Shown here: positions 23,889-35,357 of the stretch, piece by piece
How positions within the stretch are numbered: the first letter of the stretch is position 1
Layout of the letters: each line of letters opens with the position of its first letter
Assembly: GCA_029962745.1 (NCBI GenBank)
Contig: CM057171.1
Location: 3,320,682-3,384,681 of the forward strand
Direction: 5' to 3'
DNA from: Echinometra lucunter
Taxonomy: Eukaryota > Echinodermata > Echinoidea > Camarodonta > Echinometridae
DNA length: 64,000 nt
The notes under the pieces: generated by a model
The model's database searches: none
What the model saw: the letters and a program-made list of their open reading frames with translations, nothing else
Told to the model about the DNA's origin: nothing
Position numbers and translations under genes: made by a program

Positions 23889-26155
23889 ATCTTGGTCATA
23901 CTGCATTGTCAGGAAGACTCAACTTTTATCAAGTTCCATAAGTTCCGTGGATCTAAGCTTTTACAAGCTTGAATAGTTCATAATGCAGGTTTCAGTGATC
24001 CGACTTTATGCCATAAACATGATAAACTACTTTATTATCCCTTGATCAGGCCTCTCTCACCCTGAGATCAACTCGAATGTTATCATGATTTGTTTTATTT
24101 TTGTTGACATGTTTTGTGGCTCAAATCTTTTCAACTTTGAATGAAATTAATAATTGGACTTCGATATATAACTGTGAGCGCTTTGATCTGATACTTCAAA
24201 GTGATTAGGCACTGTACAAACTGTATTTACTTGTCAGGTTTTAGTCAACGTCTTGCAGCAACCACTGCTTGCTGCATTTGCCATCCAAAACATGCTAAAC
24301 GGCTATAAAACGTAGAGTCTTGAAGTCAGTCATATAGTATTACCAGAATATTGTTTGTTGCAGTACTAGACTTTTATCATAGCCGTGTTTATCATATCGA
24401 TGTTAAGTTGATGTAGTATGACTGGGGTCTGGAGTAGAGCCTATAGACCAACGCCGATTACCATTACAGTGACTCGATTCATACGAAATATGCACATAAT
24501 TGAGCCTTGAAAACTGTTGGATACTCAATTAATCGCGCTTATAGTTTAATTTCTGATAATCACATCATCATTGTTATTCTAAATGAAGGACGAGCAGCAA
24601 AACTGAGACTGATTAAACAATAACTGATAGTCTATTGAAAGCTCTGAATGTATGTGCAATATAGTCAAAATCGTGAGCTAAATTGAGTTTGTGTGTGCGC
24701 AATAGGTATCAGGTATCACTGCATGTAGAAGCTATATTAGCTCAAAACCTACCTAACCAAGTTATCAATTCTACTCTTGTATCAGTCATTATGTTGTCAT
24801 AATTCGATGCTCTGGTTAAATTCCTCAGTTGAATGGCTTGAAATCCTACTTTATACCTTTACTACGCCAATAAATGAAAATCCAATCAGAGTCGGGTATG
24901 AACACGCTGGAATGAACGGATATTTACATTATTGGTCTTGACGTTTTAATGCGTAAGATTGGTGTCCAAAATCATCGCGTATATCTTTATTGTAAATAGT
25001 CTATTGATTAGCATTTATTGTGGGTTTCACCGATTGAATTGTGTTTATTGCTGTGAACAAAGGGGGATTTGATAACCTTGGACATGTTGAACGATCATGA
25101 TACGTAGTGGCGCAGCCCTGAGGGTCAAGGAGGCCCCTACACCCCCCTTATCCAATTGTGGGAAAAAAATGAAATAGAAGAGAAAAAAAAAAACATGGAA
25201 GAGGGATAGGGATCGTGAAAATTAAAGACCCTAAGGCCCTATCCTGCACGTTTTCATCATATGAATGGTCTTGTATTAAACATATACTTAATCCAAGTAT
25301 TAGGATGCCCCTACCACCCCCCCCCCCCAAATGGGGCGGTGCCCTCTCACCGCCTGGACCCTTGTTACGCCACTGGAAATGTCTGTAAGAATAGACGAAA
25401 ATTAAATCATGATGGAGGATTGGTAATTGTCATCACGGTCAACTCACCCCCATCCCCCCCCCCCCTCTCTCTCTCTCAGTGTCTCTCCCCCATCTTTTCT
25501 TATCTAACTTGTCGCATTTGATTACGAATTGCCACTGAGAAAATATTAACTCATAAAAACTAATGTACAGTTATTGGTTCACAGAAAATGAGACATAGAT
25601 GTTTTTAATGTGGTTTGTTCCGTTTTGTTTTTGTTTTTGCTTTTGTTTTGTTATTTCAATGTCCGTAAGGTAATAAAATAGGAGAAGCATGGATTTTTTT
25701 TCATAGTCAATGTGGTTGATAGGCATGCATACCGTGCACGGATATTGTTCAATGCCTGTTGGTCGTCATGGTAATTCCATGCTGATATCGCCTCCTATTA
25801 AACACGACGAAGTTAAACTAGTCCTATCAACATGTTAGATTGATCGTAATCGAATTGCAATGATAATTCCCTAATGATGATAAGGTAAGATAGCGTAAAT
25901 CTCTTCAAGAATATGATGATTCCACAGTGAGAGCTTGGATTCTTGTCATGCTTGTAGCACACATAATGACGGTCAAAGTAGTAACGCCACTGTGCTGCCC
26001 TCAATGTTTATTAACGTAGAAGTGGGTAAAGTATGTTTTAGGCCATTTTAGATATGAATATGTATATACTTGGGTGCTTATATACATGGATGATGGAAGA
26101 TTAGCGAGAGGGAGATGACGAAGCAAAATGTACAAAATGTAGAAAATATTTGAGG
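23889..26155. other. Intergenic; possible MITE at 25105-25375
   Basis: Mostly AT-rich without exons. A weak inverted pair, TAGTGGCGCAG (25105) and TTACGCCACTG (ending 25375), may bound a degraded element containing C runs. Confidence 0.4.
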
Positions 26156-26269
26156 CTCTATTGAATTGTAATTAACTGATTAAACATGGTTTCCCAGCAA
26201 CAAGTGTTTGTGTTTTTTGTTGTTGTGTGTGTGCATTCATTGTGAATTGATATCATTGCAAAAAAGAGA

Positions 26270-26455
26270 AGAAAAAAATATGGAGAGAGAAAGAGAGAGG
26301 GGTATGGGAGGGGGGGGGGGGGCTGGAGGGGTAGGAGAACAAGCGGCGAGGGAGGCATGCAGAAAGACAGATAAATTACGAGAGAAATAAACATGATAAA
26401 TGAAAGAGGAAGGAAAAGGATTATACAGAAAGAGGAAGGAGAGAGTTTGAGAGCC

Positions 26456-26499
<44 letters not shown>

Positions 26500-26520
26500 G
26501 AGGGGGGAGGGGTGGGGAAC
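26270..26520. repeat. GA-rich tract with poly-G runs
   Basis: Purine-rich + strand with G homopolymers near 26310-26322 and 26489-26500 and a (GA)n run at 26466-26488. Confidence 0.9.
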
Positions 26521-26664
26521 AGAAGCACAGAGGCAGAAAAAGCAGAAGAGAGAGAATCAGAGAGACAGGGGGACGCAGGAGGGGGCGAGGGTAAGAGTTA
26601 TAATGGTAATGGAAGTATGAGACGTGTGGTTAATTCTCAATCTTTAGTTTACTTGGAATAATGT

Positions 26665-27173
26665 TCTATTCCCACCTCCTCCCCCCCCTCTCTCTCTCTC
26701 CCTCTTACGTCTCCTCTATCTTCGTAATGCTTCTCTCTGTCGATGCGGGGTTTTTTTTAAATGAATACATTACTTTGATCCCCCACCCAATTTTCTATCT
26801 CCTTCTCTCTCTCTCTCTTTCGTCTCCTATCTATCTTCGTGATGCTTCTCTCCCTCGATGCGTTTTTTTAAAAAATAAATACATTACTTTGATCCCCCAC
26901 CCAATACTCTATCTCTCTCTGTCTCTCTCTCTCTCTCTTACGTCTCCTATCTTTGTGATGCTTCTCTCTGTCGATGCGTGTTTATATATAAATACATTAC
27001 TTTGATCCCCCACCCGAATTACTTTGATCCCTCATCCAGTTCTTTATCTCCTTCTCTATCTCTCTCTCTCTGTTTCGTCTATCTTCGTGATGTTTCTCTC
27101 CCTCCATGCGTTTTTTATTTTCATATTTTTTTTATAAATACATTACTTTGATCCCCCACCCGAATCTCTATCG

Positions 27174-27216
<43 letters not shown>

Positions 27217-27420
27217 GTCTCCCATCTATCTTCGTGATGCTTCTCTGTCGATGCGTTTTTAATTATAGATACCAGCACTTTGATTCTCTGCCCCCCCCCA
27301 CTCTATCTTTTTCCCCTCTCTCTCTCTCGTCTCATCCGATATCTTCGTGGTGCTTCTCTCTGTTGCATTTTGTTCATAAACACCTATACTTTGACCCCCC
27401 CCCCCCTCTCTCTCTCTCAC
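26665..27420. repeat. Minisatellite, six units of about 115-150 bp
   Basis: Each unit holds a (CT)n block, CTTCGTGATGCTTCTCTC, a variant of GTCGATGCG, and ACATTACTTTGATCCCCCAC. Copies of CGTGATGCTTCTCT or its variants lie near 26720, 26836, 26952, 27082, 27230 and 27342. Unit length grows with CT-tract length. Confidence 0.85.
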
Positions 27421-27477
27421 GTCTACCCCTGCTTTTCCTCTTTTTATCTGTCTGTCTCTCTTTTCATTTCTCTCCCG

Positions 27478-27787
27478 ATCTGCTTAATTCCCTTACCTGC
27501 AACTTCTAGCCCCAAATACCCAACTTTTCAGCATTAGTATATACTGTTCTGTATTCACCTCTCTACCATTTTATTTTTTAAAATTTTATTTATATTTGGG
27601 GTATTGTTGAATCAAAAACAAAAGTGATTAGTAAATTAATATCTGCTTAATTCCCTTACCTACAACTTCTAGCCCCAAATACCCAACCTTTCAGCATCAG
27701 TATATATTGTTCTGTATTCACCTCTCCACCATTTTTTTATTAAATTAGTTTTATTTTTAGGGTATTGTTGAATCAAAAACAAAAATG
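27478..27787. repeat. Tandem duplication, two units of about 150-160 bp
   Basis: CTGCTTAATTCCCTTACCTG (27480) and CTGCTTAATTCCCTTACCTA (27643) start two near-identical units. Both include CTAGCCCCAAATACCCAAC and end GTATTGTTGAATCAAAAACA. Confidence 0.85.
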
Positions 27788-28597
27788 GTAACTTTTAAGA
27801 TTTTAATTGCACAACCCCGCTATCAATAAGAACTGTATTATGTAATATTATCAGAAGGTGAAAAGCAGAATTATGTAAAATCAATATACAAGTATATCCA
27901 TAAGCGATGCTATATATTATTTTTTCAAATAAGTAAAACCGACATTTATTTATATCTTGATATGTTTTCATATAAACATGACATCTCTTTGGCATGAATT
28001 CATTAGCAGCTCTACGCGAAAATATTGCGTCTGTGTTTTACAATGTGCAAAGGGTATACCCAACAGGTGACACCATTTTTTGCTGTATAAGCATGATAAG
28101 AAGGAAAAATAACGGAACAACCAAAATGACCAAAATACTTATTTGTAAGAAATTAATCTCAAAACAAAATAATGAACTTAATCAAACGATCTGCAAAATT
28201 GCAGATATTAGTTGACGGCAGTGAGAATGTCATTCTTTCAATTTATCTATTACAATGTTTCTTAAAAGGGGGAACCCAACTTTCAACAGCAATATCCGAA
28301 GAAACGTAATTACTCATAATACAAAAATGTGCTTTCTTCTTCTTTCATTTGACACAAGATCTGATACATGTATTATGAAACAGATGACAGCCAAATTATA
28401 ATAATCAAAAGAAAATAATAATAATAAAGCTTCAAAAGTGTTTACTGACGAATCAAAATTTGTCTGTTTTTTTTTTTTGTTTATATTATGTTTACTTTAT
28501 TTTATGGTACTTTAAGATAATTATAGTTAAGTGAAAACAAACAACTTTAAACCATACTCAAATAACGGCTTTCACGGCGTCAAATTAACCATCACTA
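27788..28597. other. Intergenic, no gene seen
   Basis: AT-rich throughout, with only short open frames and no splice signals worth calling. Confidence 0.6.
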
Positions 28598-28756
28598 GGG
28601 GGGCGTTTCATCAACATTTTGTCTGATAAGTTGTCAGATCTGACATCTTTCGTTGATTTTGATTGGCTGAGAAGCACCGTTATTATGGCAACTGTCGGAT
28701 AAAACAGACTTTGTCGGATAAAACATCCGACAAGTCCTTTCATGAAACGCTCCCCT
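28598..28756. mobile_element. Fold-back MITE, GGGGCGTTTCAT family
   Basis: Starts GGGGGGCGTTTCATCAAC and ends TTTCATGAAACGCTCCCCT. The inner words TTGTCTGATAAGTTGTC and TTTTATCCGACAAAGTCTG-like words pair. GATTGGCTGAGAAGC sits centrally, a core shared with the GGGCCC family. ATCAC flanks both sides (28591-28595 and 28758-28762). Confidence 0.7.
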
Positions 28757-29633
28757 GATCACATAGCCCAGTATCATGGTAAAGCGAATGACATAAACTT
28801 TGACATGGATCTCACATATCGGCATATTTTTTTTTTGAGAAATTGAAAAGTCGCCCCCAACTCCTTTTGGAGAAACATACTGCACAGGATAACCCTTTAA
28901 AAATGAGTTCATGTACTTTATGCATAACTGTGATAGTATAAGGGTCGTAAGTCCTGTCACAAAAACACTCCTAAAAATATAAAGGACAATCAATCAAAGG
29001 TAGAAAAAAGTGAGTGGATAGATGGAGTCAATGAGTCCAAATATGAAAAAAATATATATCAATCTGCCATTAAACAATAATAACGGGAGAAAAGGGAAAA
29101 CAATGGAAATGAAAAGCAAAATCGTAGAAAAATAAGAGAACCCAAGAAGTAGTTGAGAACGAGTTGCAGAAAACGGAGCACGCATTTGCAGGATTTTGCC
29201 GTAGATGGGGTAATTTAAAATCTACATCTGAAAACATTTATCTTTGTTGAGGCAGCCATACTGTGCATTATGATAACATTTCCTTCCTTTACCCGACAAT
29301 TAAGCGAATACAAATGATGCATATGATATCAATAATGATTGTGATAATGGTAATGATAACCAAAACAGTAATAATAATAACAATAATAATAAAATTAATA
29401 ACAACGCCAATAAATCAATTATATTAATATTAACAGAATCAACTCTCCATCTTGGAGAAAAAGAAAAAATAAAAGAGGAAAGATCTGTACCATCTAAACG
29501 TCTTGGGAGAGAGTTGCAAACCAGAGGAGATTTATTTTCCCGTTTCTAAGACAGCAGTGCGTAAACATGGTAAAACTATTAGCATTACATGTATGTACAT
29601 AGTGGCGGTGAAGATGAAAAGTTGGATAAGAAC
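28757..29633. other. Intergenic, no gene seen
   Basis: AT-rich with short AATAAT microsatellite stretches near 29370-29400. No exon recognised. Confidence 0.6.
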
Positions 29634-29647
29634 CCCCCCCCCCCCCC

Positions 29648-29678
<31 letters not shown>

Positions 29679-29730
29679 ATAAATAAATAAATAAATAAAA
29701 AAAATAATAATAAATAAATAAAAATAAAAA
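29634..29730. repeat. C-run/A-run junction with (AAAT)n
   Basis: About 14 C followed by about 29 A, then AAAT repeats. The overlapping Phe/Tyr-rich - strand frames are artefacts. Confidence 0.95.
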
Positions 29731-29809
29731 TGAAGTAGACAGTAGTGTGCAAATACAATCCATAGCTCCGCAATCCAACTTAGGAATTCACACAGGTTAT
29801 TTAACAACA

Positions 29810-29890
29810 ACAACAACAACAACAACAACAATAATAATAATAATAATAATAATAATAATCACCATCATCATCATCATAACAATAATAATT
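29810..29890. repeat. (CAA)n(TAA)n microsatellite
   Basis: Eight or more CAA units followed by TAA units and a short ATC block. Confidence 0.95.
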
Positions 29891-30043
29891 TTCTAGAGAA
29901 CTAGAAAGAGAAGTGGACAATGAAAAGAGGGCTTGTTTGATAGAATAGAGAACAGATATCCCTAGATTTCTGGAAGAATTCTGGTTGCTGTTAAATATAC
30001 CAACAAAATATCAAGTTGTGGAAAAAGAAAATAATGATACTGC

Positions 30044-30156
<113 letters not shown>

Positions 30157-30594
30157 TTCCGTTTTTGTATAGCGCGTATCACGTTATTATCCAACTTATC
30201 TATGCGCCCCATGCGCATATTCGGGTATCAAGTACATCAAATGCCGACATTAATAAATTACAAGTTTTAAGGATTTTTCTTTAAAAGTAATTGAGAACGA
30301 TCCAGTGTTTGTTGATTTTCATCAATAAAGTTGAGACTTGAAACTTGAAGATACCACAATGAACTGTTTTGGTTGACAAAGTGCAACAGCGGCAAGCGCC
30401 GAAATTTCTTCATATTTATAATCAAAATAAATAGTCGACAGATCACTTCACTTTCTCAGATTGTTGAGGTTTAAAAAATGCATAAAAACCAAAACATTAA
30501 TTTTGAGTTTTATTCAAGAATAAATTATGTGATGGATTTTTTTTTTTTTTTGACGACGCTTCCCCCCCCCCCCCCCTTCCCCCGAAAGCGACAA

Positions 30595-30678
30595 ATGCCA
30601 ATACTGTGTCAGTATAACTCATATGCCAATACTGTGTCAGTATAACTCATATGCCAATACTGTGTCAGTATAACTCAT
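30595..30678. repeat. Three perfect 28-bp tandem repeats
   Basis: Units 30595-30622, 30623-30650 and 30651-30678 are identical. Each contains the dyad ATACTG-TGT-CAGTAT. Confidence 0.95.
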
Positions 30679-30868
30679 CATTCAATACTCGCATTTGACT
30701 GAAACCGTTCCTACTCACCAGAAAAAAAGGTCTCTTTAGTTGGAAAAAAAGTCGACAACTGTTGCTCCGTGTTCTCAAAATACACAACCTGACTGATGAA
30801 ACATTTACATGCTAAACAATAATTCCATATAGGTTTCGCTAACAAACCAGATAAAAACAACAACAACA

Positions 30869-31086
30869 ATAATGATGATGATGATGATGATGATGATAAT
30901 AATACTAATAACAATAATAATAATAATGATAATAATAATAACAATAATGATAATAATAATAATAATAATAATGATAATAATAATAATAATAATGATAATA
31001 ATAATAATGATAATTATAATAATAATGATGATAATAATGGTAATAATAATGATAGTAATACTACTAATAATAATAATGATAATAAT
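30869..31086. repeat. (AAT)n/(GAT)n microsatellite
   Basis: GAT block followed by AAT with GAT and ACT interruptions. The Met/Ile frames are artefacts. Confidence 0.95.
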
Positions 31087-31522
31087 CATTATAAGAACAA
31101 GATTATCAAAAAAATGAGCAAATTAACAGAAAGAGAGATAAATGATGATTAATAAATACGTCGATAAATAAATGAATAAATGAATATCAAAATAAATAGA
31201 TAAATAAATATATTAAAAGATAAAAGAACAAATGAATAAATGAATAAATGAATGAATAACCTTAAATTTTGGGAATATACTGTTCCTGAAAAAAAAAACA
31301 TGGGTCATGCGGGAATTATTACACCAAATTATCATCTCAGCTGTCAATGAGCCTCCTACCCTGGCCACCACCACAGCCCGCCCGCAGTGTAATTTGCGCA
31401 TTAGGTCAAGAAAAGTATCAATGAAGGAAATAATTTTATGAATTCCAATAAGAGAATTTCAAACCACTTCAAGGAAAATCGCTATGCTTTCTATGCTTGA
31501 TATTCCTATATATACTTGGAAG

Positions 31523-34500
31523 TCAGTACAGATCTTGTAAATAAGGATTATTTAGTCTTTCCATGAGTAACTGGTGACGCTGTTTCTGAATGTTCTCAAG
31601 CATCATTTCCTGTTCTTCGATTCTTTGCTTTAGAAGTCGCATCTGTTCGGCTCGCGACAAATGATGTGTTTCGGAAACCTTCGGCAGTTCGCCTGTCCCT
31701 TCGGCAGAGCTCGTTTCGGCGACCAGCCCTTTCAGTTTGGCATTCCGTTGGCAATATCCATTGCTATTATCATCATCCGAGTCTGTAGGGATGTCGGTAG
31801 AATCGGAGTCGGAGCCCGGTTCGGTTTTGATCGTATTGCATTCGGCAAGATTCGGACAGGGCTCGGTGGAGTCCGTCGCTTCATCATCAGAGAGAGGTTC
31901 CGATTTTATGACGATTTTGACCCGCTTTAAGGGAATAATGGCATCTAGTTTATCACCTCCCTCCTTTGCAGGGTCGGACTTTGTGTGATCCGACGACTCA
32001 TTCACATGTTGGACTTCGGTTCCTTTCACCGAATCAACTTCTCTACGTTCAGAAGAGTGACATGCTGGTCGCTTCTGATTGCAGGATTTCTTATCAGGTG
32101 CATCCACAGTGACCGGAGGTGATGATGAAGATGCCATTTTCCTTCTCTTCTCAGGCGGCGGAGAATACGGCCTTGCGACTTTCCTCTCACGCCGGCTTCT
32201 TCGTAAAGTCGACGAACTGTTCACAGAGTCCCCTTTGGATTCGCATGGATTTTTCTTTTCGTCATTTAGAGGAGAACTCTCAGAGACCCGTTTAGATTTA
32301 TGAGGTCCTGGTGGAACTCCTGTGGCAGTGCCGACTGTTAGTGTTGGTTGGTCAATTGCATTGGCTGAGGTCTGGATGAACACCATCGACCCATCACTAT
32401 TGGATACCAGGTTCTTACCTTGCTTTTTGGATTCATTAATTCTCATAAGTAACCTTTTCTCAGGTTTTGTCTCGCTTCTGTCGGGCTCTATAGCGGGTCC
32501 TTCTACATGTTCTGCAGGAGATCTCGCTCTCGTTTTTACCCTCTTCAACTTTATTCCAGACGGCAAAACTTCATTTGTAACCTCGACAATTTCTTTGTCA
32601 GCCGACGGTTTTCCTGCGATTGAATCATCTTTGACTGCACTTACGCACGGATCTGACTTACACTCAACTATCAGGGGCTTACCTGAAAGGGCATTCGAAA
32701 CTTGGACAGGGATTCCTCCAGGTACCACCAAGATCTTTCGCTGCCCGTCGGGACAAAGAACGACATAACGGAAGAGATCCTTCCTTTTAGGTTGTAACGG
32801 AGGTGCTGCAGATCTAGAAGATCGTGCAGCGACGAAGGTTGGGAGGGATGGTATTACTATGCTACTGTCCTTAGTTTCGGGTGTCCTAATCCCACTAGGC
32901 AATGCTGATGATGAAGTCTGAGGAGACACACCAGATCTTAATACCCTGCCTCCTTTATACGGGGAGTTATCCTCTGTAGGTTTGATGGAGACGGTTTTGC
33001 CTTCTATATTGCACTGAGGTGGCGGCGTTTTAGCTTGACTTCTTGTAATCATGTCTGATGCCAAAGGACATGCCATAGACCTTGTAATGCGAGTAGTTTT
33101 TTCTTTTCCAATATCATTACCAACAAACTCGGATGGAACTGTGGAACAAACAGCAGTTATTGTCTTCGTATTCTCAAGCCCAACGGTCTTGGTAAGAGCA
33201 GATGTATCCGTTTGTGTAGCACAAGGTGGCGCATTGGTCCAGGATGATGGATTTACGGATCCTAGGGCGTTAATCACAGTATTTCCAGTTGCAGGACCAA
33301 CTGTATTTGTCGTTGTTTTGGGAACTTTTTCATTAGCTTGGTCCGCAGCACTCGTTTGGCTGACACATGCTGATGGTTTGGGGGCTTGAACTAGATTCAG
33401 AATGGACAGAGCCTTGAAAACATCCGCGGCCTGAGAGTTTGGCAACCCTACTGATTCGTTCACATCTTGTTTAACGCTTATTAGCGCAGAATCTCTCACA
33501 AGGTTTGGAGGAGTAGAATGCAAGCCTGTCTTCAACTCCGTCGAGTCCGAACGCTGTCCTTTCGTAGGTGAAACTTTGTGTGAGTTGGATAAAACTTCGC
33601 AGGAGCTGGTAGTGCTGGAAACGTCTTTTTTCAATGTCTCGTCCTTTGATTCAACTTGAGAAATACTAACGCAACTAGCATTAGGGGATTTGTTCAACTT
33701 CAGTACGGACAGAGGGCAATCGTTTCCATGTTGGCCCCGTGTTTTTGAGCCATCCAGACGAAAGAGATACTTCTTCGAATCATTTAATTGCTTTGTTACA
33801 TCTGTAATTACCTTTTTCGGACCCTTCAGCACCATGCTTTTGATACCTTTCTCCTTCATCATAAGCTTAAGGTCCTGCACATACTCATTCACGGAGGGGT
33901 AGTGTTTTTTAGTGCCTTCAATATTGCCCGATGTTTCATTGGAGGAAATCATAGTGTCTTCAGCATTGGAACCTGGTTGATGTCTAATTTGTTGCTCCTG
34001 TTGCTCCTGGTCACTTGTATTTCCAATTGATTTGAACTTCAACGCAGCATTCTTATGATTTACACCAGCATTCGTCACCATGCAATGTCCGTCTACTTTT
34101 CCGCCAGAATCAACAGATTTCCCTTCAAGTACTAATTCACTACCAACCTTCATTTCCGAACGAGGATTCGTGCCTTTCACACCCATTCCAACCGGTTTAT
34201 TCATAGGACCGACTGTCACTTTAGAAGAGTTTAACATGAGGAGTTTATCTTCAGAATCAGCTAAAGTCAGACTTCGTGTCCCAGGGGAATTGACACCTGG
34301 CGTTTTGGTAGATAGTTCTCCATCAGGGTTTCTATTTCTCTCTACATTTGATTCGTAATCACTGTCTTTTGGTTTCAGTTCTTGATTTTGCCTCCGAATT
34401 CTAATATTCCGACCATTAATATTAAAGACGTTTGACACTGCATCCTCCTTTTTACTGCTTTGTGTTTCTACTGCTTCTTCTGAGGGAAGTAGGGAAACTC

Positions 34501-35158
34501 GGAATACGGTCTTTTCTGTGCTCGCCAATGTGTGTGGTTCACTGGTCGTTGTAGACCCTTGTGTCTCTTTCGTTCCCCGTTCTTGTTTATTATCTAAACT
34601 ATCAATTTCCCTAATCAACTTAAGCACAAGATTTGAATTTTTCACCTCTTTGGAGATTTGCCGAGTTTGTGATGCTGTTTCAGGCTTGGTAACATTGCCA
34701 ATTAACGTGACATTATCATTCACCCCTTCACCACTTGGACATTTCTTATTTTCTACCTGAAAACGGTAGTCAGTAAAACCTTTACTTTCAACAAAAAAGC
34801 CCTTGCAGTAGGAAGTCGGCGCGTTTTGCCGAGGAGATGAAGTGACTTCCGGGTGACTCGTGGGTTCTAGCCCGTTTGCTGTTTCGTCTTCCGCGCCCTC
34901 ATCGGCTGTCGACAGAAAACTCTCATCATAGTTGAACTCCGTCTCATCTTCGGCACTAGCATCATCGCTTTCATTCTCGCCGTCGGAAAGCTTCCGCAAG
35001 GCAGGGACCTCCTCATCGAGATCCTCTATCCATCCGCCATCGCTGCTTGGTATATCCTCCATCACGGGATCTTCTTCAATTTCGTCGGCGGGTTGTTTAC
35101 CGGTCAACTGCATTTTACGGGTGGCGAGGCCATCCCTCAAATTATCTTGTTCAAACAT
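31523..35158 (-). CDS. Large acidic, Ser/Thr-rich, probably nuclear protein, 1211 aa, single exon
   Basis: An uninterrupted 1211-codon frame runs from ATG at 35158 to TGA at 31523. I do not recognise the family. Residues 25-94 are strongly acidic. The middle is Ser/Thr/Asn-rich and probably disordered. TRS/RSR-type motifs lie near 690, 700, 740 and 780. A more ordered hydrophobic stretch (FRYVVLCPDGQRKILVVPGG) is at about 792-812. A basic patch with RRSRRERK and EKRRK, a likely nuclear signal, is at about 980-1010. Two SUMO-type sites, IKSEP (K1085) and IKTEP (K1111), are each followed by acidic residues. A Gln/Glu/Leu-rich C terminus (about 1166-1205) is predicted as coiled coil. This composition suits a chromatin or transcription regulator, which is inference. 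The absence of coding introns is notable. The exon appears to start at an acceptor at 35357. A frameshifted copy lies at 41164-44824. Confidence 0.85.
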   Translation of the reverse strand: MFEQDNLRDGLATRKMQLTGKQPADEIEEDPVMEDIPSSDGGWIEDLDEEVPALRKLSDGENESDDASAEDETEFNYDESFLSTADEGAEDETANGLEPTSHPEVTSSPRQNAPTSYCKGFFVESKGFTDYRFQVENKKCPSGEGVNDNVTLIGNVTKPETASQTRQISKEVKNSNLVLKLIREIDSLDNKQERGTKETQGSTTTSEPHTLASTEKTVFRVSLLPSEEAVETQSSKKEDAVSNVFNINGRNIRIRRQNQELKPKDSDYESNVERNRNPDGELSTKTPGVNSPGTRSLTLADSEDKLLMLNSSKVTVGPMNKPVGMGVKGTNPRSEMKVGSELVLEGKSVDSGGKVDGHCMVTNAGVNHKNAALKFKSIGNTSDQEQQEQQIRHQPGSNAEDTMISSNETSGNIEGTKKHYPSVNEYVQDLKLMMKEKGIKSMVLKGPKKVITDVTKQLNDSKKYLFRLDGSKTRGQHGNDCPLSVLKLNKSPNASCVSISQVESKDETLKKDVSSTTSSCEVLSNSHKVSPTKGQRSDSTELKTGLHSTPPNLVRDSALISVKQDVNESVGLPNSQAADVFKALSILNLVQAPKPSACVSQTSAADQANEKVPKTTTNTVGPATGNTVINALGSVNPSSWTNAPPCATQTDTSALTKTVGLENTKTITAVCSTVPSEFVGNDIGKEKTTRITRSMACPLASDMITRSQAKTPPPQCNIEGKTVSIKPTEDNSPYKGGRVLRSGVSPQTSSSALPSGIRTPETKDSSIVIPSLPTFVAARSSRSAAPPLQPKRKDLFRYVVLCPDGQRKILVVPGGIPVQVSNALSGKPLIVECKSDPCVSAVKDDSIAGKPSADKEIVEVTNEVLPSGIKLKRVKTRARSPAEHVEGPAIEPDRSETKPEKRLLMRINESKKQGKNLVSNSDGSMVFIQTSANAIDQPTLTVGTATGVPPGPHKSKRVSESSPLNDEKKNPCESKGDSVNSSSTLRRSRRERKVARPYSPPPEKRRKMASSSSPPVTVDAPDKKSCNQKRPACHSSERREVDSVKGTEVQHVNESSDHTKSDPAKEGGDKLDAIIPLKRVKIVIKSEPLSDDEATDSTEPCPNLAECNTIKTEPGSDSDSTDIPTDSDDDNSNGYCQRNAKLKGLVAETSSAEGTGELPKVSETHHLSRAEQMRLLKQRIEEQEMMLENIQKQRHQLLMERLNNPYLQDLY

Positions 35159-35357
35159 TGCACTAGCGAGAATTGTCTGTGTCTCTTTGATGATCTACTG
35201 TTGCGATCACGATGTTGCTTTCACTAGTCATAGAAGAAGCTGGGCGCTAGGTAACGCGGGGGCAATACATCAACCTGCGCATCGGTAACTCATCGTGAGG
35301 ACCTGTGCCGGATGTCATATGTCAGAGTTCGTCGAAAATATGAGAACGGCGTTCCAT
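35159..35357 (-). promoter_or_regulatory. 5' untranslated part of the large exon, with an upstream ORF
   Basis: On the - strand TTTATTTCCTTTTCAG precedes ATGGAACGCC, a good splice acceptor. The first ATG of the exon (35357) opens an 11-codon frame closed by TGA at 35322, upstream of the main start. Such a uORF could reduce translation of the main frame. The same site occurs in the second copy at 45025. Confidence 0.5.

Noticed and set aside
31661..34760. Many + strand frames of 70-150 codons opposite the large gene
   Set aside because: Shadow frames of the 1211-codon gene, caused by its codon composition.
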